A stretch of DNA of 6,805 bases from Candidatus Hecatellales archaeon. Lineage in GTDB: Archaea > Thermoproteota > Bathyarchaeia > Hecatellales > Hecatellaceae. This document shows, one piece after another, positions 1 through 5,423 of the stretch (the stretch's first letter is position 1; every line of letters begins with the position of its first letter). Both the position numbers and the translations under genes were made by a program. Under the pieces are notes generated by a model, which saw nothing but the letters and a program-made list of their open reading frames with translations, was not told where the DNA came from and made no database searches. The stretch is from NCBI GenBank assembly GCA_003662485.1, contig QMYD01000060.1, positions 1 through 6,805 on the forward strand. The letters run 5' to 3'.

Positions 1-278
1 AAGATTGCCTGGGCTGGAAGCACAATTTCCGTGGTTAAAACGATAAGGTTTCCACTGTTGTAGATTCTTATCGGCGATTTAGGCTCGTTTTCATGGATGA
101 CGACGATGGGTGGGATTTCATCGGAGTCTAGGTAGCCTGCCTCCTCCATCTTCAGGGATTGAACAATGTGGGAGGCTGCTATAACGCCTACCAAGCCCAC
201 GTCTGGAATGCCAACCAGCAGATTGGCTCCCTCACCTTTAACCCTAACCTTCTCCACAATTTTAACCTGCTCAGCCAA
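1..278 (-). CDS. PAC2-family protein (proteasome assembly chaperone-like), 3' part missing
   Basis: The reverse strand encodes 92 residues before the window edge, so the C-terminal part is missing. The segment GIPDVGLVGVIAASHIV followed by a Pro-rich stretch (EIPPIVVIHENEPKSPIRIY) is the typical start of archaeal PAC2 proteins, relatives of eukaryotic proteasome assembly chaperone 2. Archaeal members such as PbaB are thought to act as proteasome assembly factors or ATP-independent chaperones in the cytosol; which role applies here cannot be told. I chose the TTG at 278 because AGGTGG lies six bases upstream. An adjacent in-frame TTG at 281 is possible but too close to that site. The frame stays open further upstream without a better start. 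It is divergent from the membrane winged-helix gene. Family call is confident; exact subfamily is not. Confidence 0.85.
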   Translation of the reverse strand, partial: MAEQVKIVEKVRVKGEGANLLVGIPDVGLVGVIAASHIVQSLKMEEAGYLDSDEIPPIVVIHENEPKSPIRIYNSGNLIVLTTEIVLPAQAI

Positions 279-284
279 CAAATT

Positions 285-290
285 CCACCT
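285..290 (-). promoter_or_regulatory. Ribosome binding site of the PAC2 gene
   Basis: On the reverse strand this reads AGGTGG, complementary to the archaeal 16S 3' end, with six bases before the TTG at 278. It decides between two neighbouring TTG codons. Confidence 0.6.
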
Positions 291-313
291 AGACCTCTGC
301 CTACCAAAATTAA

Positions 314-320
314 GGGAGGT
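314..320 (+). promoter_or_regulatory. Strong Shine-Dalgarno-like site without a standard start codon
   Basis: GGGAGGT is a near-perfect archaeal ribosome binding site, yet no ATG, GTG or TTG in the frame of the following gene lies at a normal distance. The in-frame codon seven bases downstream is ATA (328), then AGA and ATT (334). The first standard in-frame start is TTG at 358, 37 bases away. Either a rare ATA or ATT start is used, or the match is chance. Confidence 0.4.
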
Positions 321-357
321 AAGGCTAATAAGAATTCCTTGGACACATAACCTTGAG

Positions 358-942
358 TTGGCAGACCTCAGGTTTGAAGCAGGAGTCTTCCTACTCGTTT
401 CAGCCGTCTTAAACATGCTTGCGAGGATGGGAATTGTTGTCGACGTTGTTGTTTCAGCCTTTCTGGCTATTGGTGGGGTTTGCGTGCTTGCTGCGGAGCG
501 ATGGGAGCCCCGAACAGTATTCGGCGCAGCCTGCACGGTTATCGGCATAGGCTATTCGCCAGTTAAATTAGCCGTTTTCTACTATGTGTTGCCTGGCCTC
601 CTAGGTGTCGACGCCTTTACGCTCTTCCTCTTGGGTTCAGCCTTCCTGGTTCCCATGCTCATCTTATGCGTGGTCTCCCTCCTCCTGCTTCTCAGGTATA
701 GGAGGAGCTATTATGAGTCCTTTAAGGTGGAGATTTCAGACCCGCTTGAGAGGAGGCTCATCAGTATTCTTGGAGGGCGGAGGCTGGGCTTCAGGGAGTT
801 GGCTGAGAGGCTTGGAGTAGGCGAGGAGGAGCTTAGAAGCCTCCTGCAAAGGGTGGGAGGACTCGTGGAGCTAGACTATCGAAAGCGCTATGTGCTGACG
901 GATGCGGGTAGGGCTGCCTACTTGAGGCTTAAAAAGGAGTAG
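358..942 (+). CDS. Four-helix membrane protein with C-terminal winged-helix domain
   Basis: With the TTG at 358 the protein has 194 residues. Four hydrophobic segments are visible at about 8-28, 30-46, 53-78 and 86-112, followed by a basic RYRRSYY stretch that would place the C-terminus in the cytosol. Residues about 123-194 look like a winged helix: an ISDPLERRLISIL opening helix, a helix-turn-helix (FRELAERLGVGEEELRSLLQRV) and a wing ending YVLTDAGRAAYLRL, as in MarR/ArsR-like archaeal regulators. It may be a membrane-tethered transcription regulator or sensor; the ligand and targets are unknown. The start is uncertain: the best ribosome binding site points to an ATA codon at 328 (204 residues), and the open frame extends further left, antisense to PAC2, where I do not believe it. 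An ATG at 415 would destroy the first helix. It converges with the YbjQ-like gene, 4 bases apart. Confidence 0.7.
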   Translation: MADLRFEAGVFLLVSAVLNMLARMGIVVDVVVSAFLAIGGVCVLAAERWEPRTVFGAACTVIGIGYSPVKLAVFYYVLPGLLGVDAFTLFLLGSAFLVPMLILCVVSLLLLLRYRRSYYESFKVEISDPLERRLISILGGRRLGFRELAERLGVGEEELRSLLQRVGGLVELDYRKRYVLTDAGRAAYLRLKKE

Positions 943-946
943 GGGG

Positions 947-1276
947 CTACTTTAGCTTTACAGCTGTTCCATAGGCGAGGATTTCAGCTGCACCCGTGGT
1001 CACCATGGAGGTTGCAAACCTGAAGCTTTCGATGGCGACGGCTCCAAGCGACCTTGCGTGCTCAACCATTCAGTTGAAGACATCCGTCGTAGCATCCTCC
1101 AGCATCTCCGTGTAGTATCCTAGTTCTCCGCCTGTAAGCTTTTTAATTCCCATAACGAAGTCCTTCCCCACGTGTTTCGCCTTAATACAGGAGCCCCAAA
1201 CCACTCCTAAAACCTCGGCTATCTCCCTTCCCGGAACGCTGTCACTTCCAACGACGAGTACTTCCTTTCCAGCCAA
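947..1276 (-). pseudogene. YbjQ/DUF74 (UPF0145) family gene interrupted by an in-frame TGA
   Basis: Read through, the frame gives 109 codons before a TAG, the normal length of this family. The N-terminal part has the hallmarks VVGSDSVPGREIAEVLGVVWG and GGELGYYTEMLEDA; the C-terminal part MVEHARSLGAVAIESFRFAT...GAAEILAYGTAV is the matching family C-terminus in the same frame. Codon 69 (1070-1072) is TGA, where relatives usually carry Arg in an 'ERMVEEA'-like helix, so a CGA-to-TGA or AGA-to-TGA change would explain it. An ATG follows the TGA directly, so the 3' part could in theory be made by reinitiation. YbjQ-like proteins form small beta-rich oligomers, are called putative heavy-metal-binding, and have no settled function. 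The TTG start at 1276 has GGTGG seven bases upstream. It could be a recent pseudogene, a sequence error, a two-piece gene or a recoded TGA; I favour the first two. Confidence 0.8.
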
Positions 1277-1283
1277 AAGCCTT

Positions 1284-1288
1284 CCACC
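1284..1288 (-). promoter_or_regulatory. Ribosome binding site of the YbjQ-like gene
   Basis: On the reverse strand this reads GGTGG, seven bases ahead of the TTG at 1276, supporting that non-ATG start. Confidence 0.45.
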
Positions 1289-1310
1289 AGAAGAAGGGTT
1301 GTGAGGGTAG

Positions 1311-1320
1311 AGTATAAGGT
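1311..1320 (-). promoter_or_regulatory. Candidate TATA-box promoter of the YbjQ-like gene
   Basis: The reverse strand reads ACCTTATACT, preceded by an A-rich AAAGAAA stretch. Its centre is about 40 bases from the TTG at 1276, so a start of transcription some 26 bases downstream would leave a short leader containing the ribosome binding site. It sits in the 55-base gap after the radical SAM gene, which suggests the YbjQ-like gene can be transcribed on its own. Confidence 0.4.
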
Positions 1321-1331
1321 TTTCTTTAAGG

Positions 1332-2438
1332 CTATAGGTGGGTTAGGCCTACTAGGTCCCTCAGCCACCTATGCTTCGACTCGTCTACTGCTAGGGCTCT
1401 ATCAATGGTTTGGAGGAGGAGCTCCCTCTCCTCGGGGAGCTTGTATCCATCTGGGTTCTGCCTAAAAATTGGGGTTCCATTTTTGAAGGCTGGATTTATG
1501 AAGTGGTCGAAGCATATTCGGCCTGTTATCTCCAGTTTTTCGATTAGAAGCCTTATCTCGTTTAGGCATTGGTGGGGGGTGAGCAGTTGGAATTCTCCCC
1601 TCTGGTAGGCTTCGAAGAGGGGTGTTCCTGGGAGGGGTAGGAAGGTTCTAACCCTAACGAAGTGGGGGTTTATCTTGTTGAGGACTAGGGCTGTGTTTTC
1701 TGCGTGCTGCTTGGAGAGGGGTAGGCCTCCGAGGCCTGGCATAATGTAGAGGGAAAGCTCCATTCCGGCTTCAATGGTTTTCCTCCCAGCCTCCACATGC
1801 TCCTCGGAGGTTACACCCTTATTCACCCTTCTCAGCACTTCGTCGTCTCCGCTTTCAAGCCCTACGTGAAGCCTTTTTAGGCCTAGGCTTCTAAGCAGCT
1901 TTAAGTCTTCTAAGGGCTTCATCTTCAGTGTTTTAGCCCTTGCGTAGGAGGTTATTCTTTCAACCCCTGGGAAAAGCGTTTTTAGGTGGCGGAGGATTTC
2001 AGCGAGGTCTCCTGTTGGAATGATTAGGCTGTCTGCATCCTGGATGAAGACGGTTTTGCCCCCCATGCTAAGCCAGCCGTAGAGGTTTAGGAAGCTTTCA
2101 TGGTAGGAGAGGGTTGGGTCAATTTGGAGGAGGTCTCCGAGCAAAGCCTCATCCACTCTTCCCCCATAGCCCAGCCGGTGGGAGAGTTCGGTTAGGAGGT
2201 CTGCCATAGCCTTCGCATGGTTAAGGTCGGCCTTCACCTCTTCAACTGGTCTAAGCTCAAACTTTCTCCGCTGGTAGGGGGTTCCATAGCAGAAGGCGCA
2301 GAGCCTCCAAGGACAGTTTCTGGTAACCCTTAGGAGGAGGGAGCGGCTTCCACCCTCGCTTGGAGGCCTTATAGGCCCTATCTCATAGGATAGGCTTGCA
2401 AGCCTCTCCACGAGGAGGAAAACCTTGGGGTTAGACAT
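1332..2438 (-). CDS. Radical SAM protein of unknown reaction with a CX4CX2C motif
   Basis: This 368-residue protein carries a radical SAM core. RVTRNCPWRLCAFC at about 37-50 supplies Cys42, Cys47 and Cys50 for a 4Fe-4S cluster, spaced CX4CX2C rather than the usual CX3CX2C. The core continues with FIQDADSLII (131-140), the SYARAKTL strand (164-171), and HVGLESGDDEVLRRVNKG (191-208), which matches the 'GLES' SAM-binding motif of the Elp3/HemN-like branch. LPLPGTPLFEAYQRGEF (267-283) resembles the end of that core. The last 80 residues (KLEITGRICFDHF onward) have no motif I know. The first 35 residues do not look like a complete B12-binding domain. It would act in the cytosol on an unknown substrate. 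The ATG at 2438 has GGTGA about eight bases upstream. No dedicated maturase or substrate peptide is visible next to it. Superfamily call is secure; the reaction is not. Confidence 0.9.
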   Translation of the reverse strand: MSNPKVFLLVERLASLSYEIGPIRPPSEGGSRSLLLRVTRNCPWRLCAFCYGTPYQRRKFELRPVEEVKADLNHAKAMADLLTELSHRLGYGGRVDEALLGDLLQIDPTLSYHESFLNLYGWLSMGGKTVFIQDADSLIIPTGDLAEILRHLKTLFPGVERITSYARAKTLKMKPLEDLKLLRSLGLKRLHVGLESGDDEVLRRVNKGVTSEEHVEAGRKTIEAGMELSLYIMPGLGGLPLSKQHAENTALVLNKINPHFVRVRTFLPLPGTPLFEAYQRGEFQLLTPHQCLNEIRLLIEKLEITGRICFDHFINPAFKNGTPIFRQNPDGYKLPEERELLLQTIDRALAVDESKHRWLRDLVGLTHL

Positions 2439-2602
2439 TCGACTTCACCCTACTAAGAGTTTACAGTAGAATTCAGGGTTCTGAGGGCTGCCATCCCCAG
2501 GCCTTTCAGGCTTCCCGGAAGCTTCAACTCTTCCACCGAAATCCTGCAGCCAGAATAGGAATGCGCATAGCCCCTTTTATCGTTAAGCATTATGGAGGGG
2601 GC
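2439..2602 (-). other. 164-base gap and probable leader upstream of the radical SAM gene
   Basis: This gap lies between the UPF0282 and radical SAM genes. The reverse strand has a TATA-like GATAAAAGG at about 2573-2581, which would start transcription near 2550 and give a leader of about 110 bases. Within it, GCTTCCCGGAAGC (2510-2522) is a palindrome with 6-base arms and one central base, and GCCTTTCAGGC (2501-2511) can form an overlapping 4-base hairpin. A 45-codon open frame (2453-2590) runs through the gap in the same frame as the preceding UPF0282 gene, has no ribosome binding site and ends in tandem TAG stops. I do not recognise it and treat it as probably non-coding. Confidence 0.35.
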
Positions 2603-3658
2603 CTATTTCCCCCTGAGGACAGCTGGGATTTTGCCTAGAAGCTCCGCTGCCGTGGCGATTTTCACGCCAAGCCTTTCCGCTTTTTCCCTTACGGCTTTGG
2701 TTCGCTCTTGGAATTTCGGCTCCCTGGGTAGGTGGTGGTCGTAGATGATGAGCCTGCACCCTGCTTCCTCCACTATCTTTAAAGCGTTTTCCAGGGTTCG
2801 GCTGAAGTTTATAAGGTTTAGGGTGTAGCCGAGCATGTAGGTCATGGGGCCGTCGAGGATGAGCACATCCGGTTTTTCACTTATAATCCACTGGGCGTAG
2901 TCCTCTATTACTGGGCCGTTGAGGTCTGAGCTGTGGAGAAGCTTTTCACCACCATACTCTATGATGGTTGAGAAAACCCATCCAACCCTCGAATACTCCA
3001 CGCCATGGAAGAGGGGCCCCTTAAACCTGAGCGTAGTTCCATCAAGCTTCAGCCTCCCAACCTCGTCGAATTTAACCTCAACTTCGCTGAGTTTTAGGGC
3101 TGGTATGCGCTTAGCCTTCCTCCACTTTTCAACTCTTCCCTTAAACCATTTCTCACCCTGCTTGAGCACCTCAGCCCTCCGCCTGCTGTAGTCTCCGAAG
3201 TTTTTGGTTAGGGCTGCGTGGAGAGTTTTAGCTGGGTCCGGGTATTCGGCTGGCTTCGGCTCCTCCAAAACCTCTTCGAGGCTTATCCTTCCGAAGGCTT
3301 GGTAGAGGTTGTTGAAGAAGCGTTCAGCTCTACTCCTCTGCGAATCATTAATGTACTGGTTTGGGTTTTTGGCTATGATGAGTTTTCCACGGTAGATTTC
3401 AGCTTCAAAGTCGGTGAAGTGGTCATAGTGGTAGTGGGAGATTACGACTACCTCAGCCTTCTTGGAAGCCTTCCTTATGGCCTTTTCAGCCTGCTCATAC
3501 CACTTCCACTTGTCGGCTTCAGAGGCTGGGAAGCTGGGATGCATAACGGCTACGCCTGGATCTATTAGGATGCTTACGTCTGGGGTTTTCACGAGGGTGC
3601 AGGATGACTTAGCTCCAAGGGAGTCAAACCATACTGGCTTGAATTCTAGGTTGGACAA
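2603..3658 (-). CDS. UPF0282-family metallo-beta-lactamase-fold protein
   Basis: This 351-residue protein starts with DSLGAKSSCTLVKTPDVSILIDPG, the first strands of the MBL fold, followed by SHYHYDHF at 74-81. His75, His77, Asp79 and His80 form the HxHxDH metal site. Further metal-site or family motifs are FHGVEYSRVGWVFS (217-230), HSSDLNGPV with Asp245, LILDGPMTYMLGY (266-278) and YDHHLPREPKF (306-316). This set, with a charged helical insert at about 90-185, is typical of the archaeal UPF0282 family, whose substrate is unknown; relatives are usually near 300 residues, so this one is somewhat long. It is probably a cytosolic hydrolase binding one or two metal ions. The TTG at 3658 is the only possible start because a TAA lies two codons upstream. 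There is no clear ribosome binding site, so translational coupling to the ECF gene, whose stop is 21 bases upstream, is likely. Confidence 0.88.
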   Translation of the reverse strand: MSNLEFKPVWFDSLGAKSSCTLVKTPDVSILIDPGVAVMHPSFPASEADKWKWYEQAEKAIRKASKKAEVVVISHYHYDHFTDFEAEIYRGKLIIAKNPNQYINDSQRSRAERFFNNLYQAFGRISLEEVLEEPKPAEYPDPAKTLHAALTKNFGDYSRRRAEVLKQGEKWFKGRVEKWRKAKRIPALKLSEVEVKFDEVGRLKLDGTTLRFKGPLFHGVEYSRVGWVFSTIIEYGGEKLLHSSDLNGPVIEDYAQWIISEKPDVLILDGPMTYMLGYTLNLINFSRTLENALKIVEEAGCRLIIYDHHLPREPKFQERTKAVREKAERLGVKIATAAELLGKIPAVLRGK

Positions 3659-3679
3659 GGCTTAGGCTTCAGGCTTCCC

Positions 3680-4309
3680 TTAGAGAGTAGTTTGGCTGGG
3701 TTTGCCTTTAAGCCTTCGGATTACCGCCAGCCCTATGGCTAGGGAAAGGTATAGGTCTATTACGCCCTGAACGGCGTTCCAGAAGAAGATTTCACCCACA
3801 GCCGCCCATATGCCTATGAGGCCTAGGGAAAGGCCGAAGAAGCTTTGGAAGGCTGGCTTGGAGAAGAACTCTATGATTTGGGGTAGGGTCATCCCGAAGA
3901 AAATGGGGATGGCGAAGTAGAGGTTTAGGAATACGGTGGCCACACCCCTCACGAGAATGGCGGTTAGGGCGGAAACACCGTAGAGGAGGCGGCTTGAAAG
4001 CATTCTTCCAACCCCATACCTCAGGGCGAAGCAGGCTGGAACCACTATCATCCAGATGCTCGCCATAGCCTTCATTACGGCTCCAACCCAGCCTCCTGCG
4101 AAGGGGCCTAAAACCCCCACGATAGGTATGCTAATGGCAAGGCTTAGAAGCGAAGCCCTAAAGCCGAAGAGAATCCAGGCTAGGATCCATGGGACGGCTA
4201 CTAGGTCTATCCTCATAAACCAGGGGGTTAGAAAGATGGGGGGAAGCATTTGAAGAATCACGGAGACTGCTGCTAGAACCGCTGCTCCTGCAACCTCCAC
4301 TGGCCTCAA
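3680..4309 (-). CDS. ECF transporter S component (substrate-binding membrane subunit), substrate unknown
   Basis: This is a 209-residue very hydrophobic protein with about six membrane helices (roughly 5-26, 35-50, 52-68, 74-95, 108-136, 165-198). Helix 1 holds an AGAAVLAAVS segment with the AxxxA spacing that S components use to contact the EcfT subunit. The following MRIDLVAVPWILAWILFGFRASLLS is laid out like RibU-type S components ('..D...P.llag..fGp..gl..'), and the C-terminus NAVQGVIDLYLSLAIGLAV also fits. It would bind a vitamin or other small cofactor outside the cell and pass it in together with EcfA/A'/T, none of which is in the window. The substrate cannot be named; no riboswitch is visible. 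The TTG at 4309 is supported by AGGTGA four bases upstream and a TATA box. It is followed 21 bases later by the UPF0282 gene, probably in one transcript. Confidence 0.78.
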   Translation of the reverse strand: MRPVEVAGAAVLAAVSVILQMLPPIFLTPWFMRIDLVAVPWILAWILFGFRASLLSLAISIPIVGVLGPFAGGWVGAVMKAMASIWMIVVPACFALRYGVGRMLSSRLLYGVSALTAILVRGVATVFLNLYFAIPIFFGMTLPQIIEFFSKPAFQSFFGLSLGLIGIWAAVGEIFFWNAVQGVIDLYLSLAIGLAVIRRLKGKPSQTTL

Positions 4310-4313
4310 AGTT

Positions 4314-4319
4314 TCACCT
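4314..4319 (-). promoter_or_regulatory. Ribosome binding site of the ECF S-component gene
   Basis: The reverse strand reads AGGTGA with four bases to the TTG at 4309, supporting that start over any downstream codon. Confidence 0.5.
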
Positions 4320-4342
4320 TTAGTATTGGAAGGGTCTTAGTT

Positions 4343-4351
4343 ATTATAAAA
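4343..4351 (-). promoter_or_regulatory. TATA-box promoter of the ECF-S/UPF0282 pair
   Basis: The reverse strand reads TTTTATAAT, the clearest archaeal TATA box in the window. Transcription about 26 bases downstream would begin near 4321, leaving a leader of about a dozen bases that just includes the AGGTGA site. It follows the DUF211 stop codon, so the two genes behind it are probably transcribed separately from DUF211. The CTCTTTTA run here may double as a weak terminator for DUF211. Confidence 0.55.
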
Positions 4352-4370
4352 GAGTTGCTACTCGAAAATG

Positions 4371-4628
4371 TTATGCCTTGGAAACGCTTACCTCGTCTAT
4401 GCTTCTAATGGTTGAGCCGTGGTCTGCCATAACCTTGCTTAGCTCCTCGTAGTTTATGTCTCCTCCCCTGATCACAAGCCTTATGGTTTCGGTTTTCACG
4501 TCTACCTCGGTGACTGTTATGTCAACCTCGTCTACGCCCTTCACAGCGCATAGGGCCCTTGAAAGCTCGATTATGGAGGCCTCCCGAGGCTTCAGAGAGT
4601 CTAGAACGATCCTCCTAATCCTCGCCAT
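4371..4628 (-). CDS. DUF211-family small protein
   Basis: From the ATG at 4628 this is an 85-residue protein beginning MARIRRIVLDSLKPREASIIELSRAL, then VKGVDEVDITVTEVDVKTETIRLVIRGGDINYEELSKVMADHGSTIRSIDEV. This is the compact ferredoxin-like (ACT-like) layout of DUF211, an archaeal family represented by MTH889, known to oligomerise and without a firm function. I prefer ATG 4628 because family members start just before the IRRLVLD strand; a GTG five codons upstream (4643) would give 90 residues. AGGTG on the reverse strand at 4641-4645 is 12 bases from the ATG and 9 from a GTG at 4631, so the start is not fixed to within one or two codons. It is divergent from the VIT1-like transporter and upstream of the ECF-S promoter on the same strand. 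Confidence 0.88.
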   Translation of the reverse strand: MARIRRIVLDSLKPREASIIELSRALCAVKGVDEVDITVTEVDVKTETIRLVIRGGDINYEELSKVMADHGSTIRSIDEVSVSKA

Positions 4629-4667
4629 CACCCGCCTAGACACCTAAAGGATAGAAGGCTGAGTTTA

Positions 4668-4707
4668 GAGTTAAATTTTTCTTTAGGAGAGATACTAAAT
4701 AATTTTT
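4668..4707. promoter_or_regulatory. AT-rich divergent promoter region between DUF211 and the VIT1-like gene
   Basis: An AT-rich block holds two TATA-like stretches. AAAAATTTAA on the reverse strand (4671-4680) is about 45-50 bases from the DUF211 ATG. ACTAAATAATTTTT on the forward strand (4694-4707) would start a transcript near 4724-4733, about 25-33 bases ahead of the GTG at 4757. A GGAGG at 4738-4742 lies in that leader but is 14 bases from the GTG. Confidence 0.4.
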
Positions 4708-4756
4708 GAGGCCTGGTTTCCTTTGAGGCCGGCCTTCGGAGGCTTTCTCGTATAGG

Positions 4757-5386
4757 GTGGGCTGGAAGAAGGATTTACCAAGCCCCTTTAAGGGTTTCCT
4801 AGAGAGTTTGAAGAGGTTTAGGAGGTTTTTGGAGGTAGCTGAGGCTGGGGAGATTGCCCGCAGATACTTTGTTATGAACGCCTTTGATGGAGCTCTAACG
4901 GTTCTCGGAATCATCCTTGGAGCCTACGTGGCGGGGGTTAGGAGTGCAAACATTATTTTAAGCGCCGTTCTCGGAGCCGCCTTAGCCATGGGGCTTTCAG
5001 GCCTCTGGGGTGCCTACATGGCTGAGAGGGCTGAAAGGCTTAGGAAGCTTAGGGAGTTGGAGGCAGCCCTCTTCACCAACCTCAGAAATACTAGGATTTA
5101 CAGGGCTTCCCTAGCCACCATGGTTTGGCTTGCCATTGTGGACGGAGTTTCACCGGTAGCTGTTGCCCTCATCTCGGTTTCACCCTTCATCCTTATGGGG
5201 GCTGGCCTCTGCTCCTTCACCACAGCCATCTACGCTTCCATCACCATAACCATCCTAGTTCTTTTCATGCTTGGAATCTTCCTGGGAAGAATTTCCAGGG
5301 AAAACATGCTTTTAAACGGCCTCCAAATGGTTTCAGCTGGAATCCTTATAGCGGCAATACTTCTCGTGGCTGAGAGCTTTCTTTAA
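4757..5386 (+). CDS. VIT1/CCC1-family membrane metal transporter (archaeal TIGR00267-like)
   Basis: This is a 209-residue membrane protein. RRYFVMNAFDGALTVLGIILGAYVAG (35-60) is the signature first helix of archaeal VIT1/CCC1 proteins, with Asp44 near the transport path. LGAALAMGLSGLWGAYMAERAERLRKLRELEAAL (72-105) gives helix 2 and the Glu-rich cytosolic helix (Glu90, Glu93, Glu100, Glu102) which in plant VIT1 binds metal. Three further helices lie at about 120-140 (with DGVSP at 129-133), 145-176 and 188-207. The family exports or stores Fe2+ and Mn2+, usually against protons; the metal used here is not decided by sequence. The start is weak: GTG 4757 is the only start after an in-frame TGA at 4724 that keeps the basic N-terminus, but its GGAGG is 14 bases away. 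TTG 4829 with AGGAGG three bases upstream is an alternative. It converges with the DGC gene, 37 bases apart. Confidence 0.88.
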   Translation: MGWKKDLPSPFKGFLESLKRFRRFLEVAEAGEIARRYFVMNAFDGALTVLGIILGAYVAGVRSANIILSAVLGAALAMGLSGLWGAYMAERAERLRKLRELEAALFTNLRNTRIYRASLATMVWLAIVDGVSPVAVALISVSPFILMGAGLCSFTTAIYASITITILVLFMLGIFLGRISRENMLLNGLQMVSAGILIAAILLVAESFL

Positions 5387-5423
5387 GGGGGCATCTGCAA
5401 GGGATATTCAGGCGGGTATAGGG

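Noticed and set aside
159..350. Short forward open frame over the left edge, and the 5' extension of the membrane protein frame to 166
   Set aside because: Both run antisense through the conserved PAC2 coding region, have no ribosome binding site, and their residues are low-complexity Pro/Thr/Ser-rich without family resemblance.
1070..1072. Selenocysteine at the YbjQ TGA
   Set aside because: The family has no Cys or Sec at this helix position, relatives carry Arg-like residues, and I see no SECIS-like stem-loop in the short space downstream.
2603..2605. Readthrough of the UPF0282 TAG as pyrrolysine
   Set aside because: The family normally ends at this point, five genes in the window use TAG as stop, and the 49-codon extension has no recognisable content.
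2919..3665. Three forward open frames over the UPF0282 gene
   Set aside because: They lie opposite conserved metal-binding motifs and are explained as antisense shadows.
4636..4914. 92-codon reverse open frame
   Set aside because: It is antisense to the conserved first helix of the VIT1-like protein and overlaps the DUF211 start; its sequence resembles nothing known.
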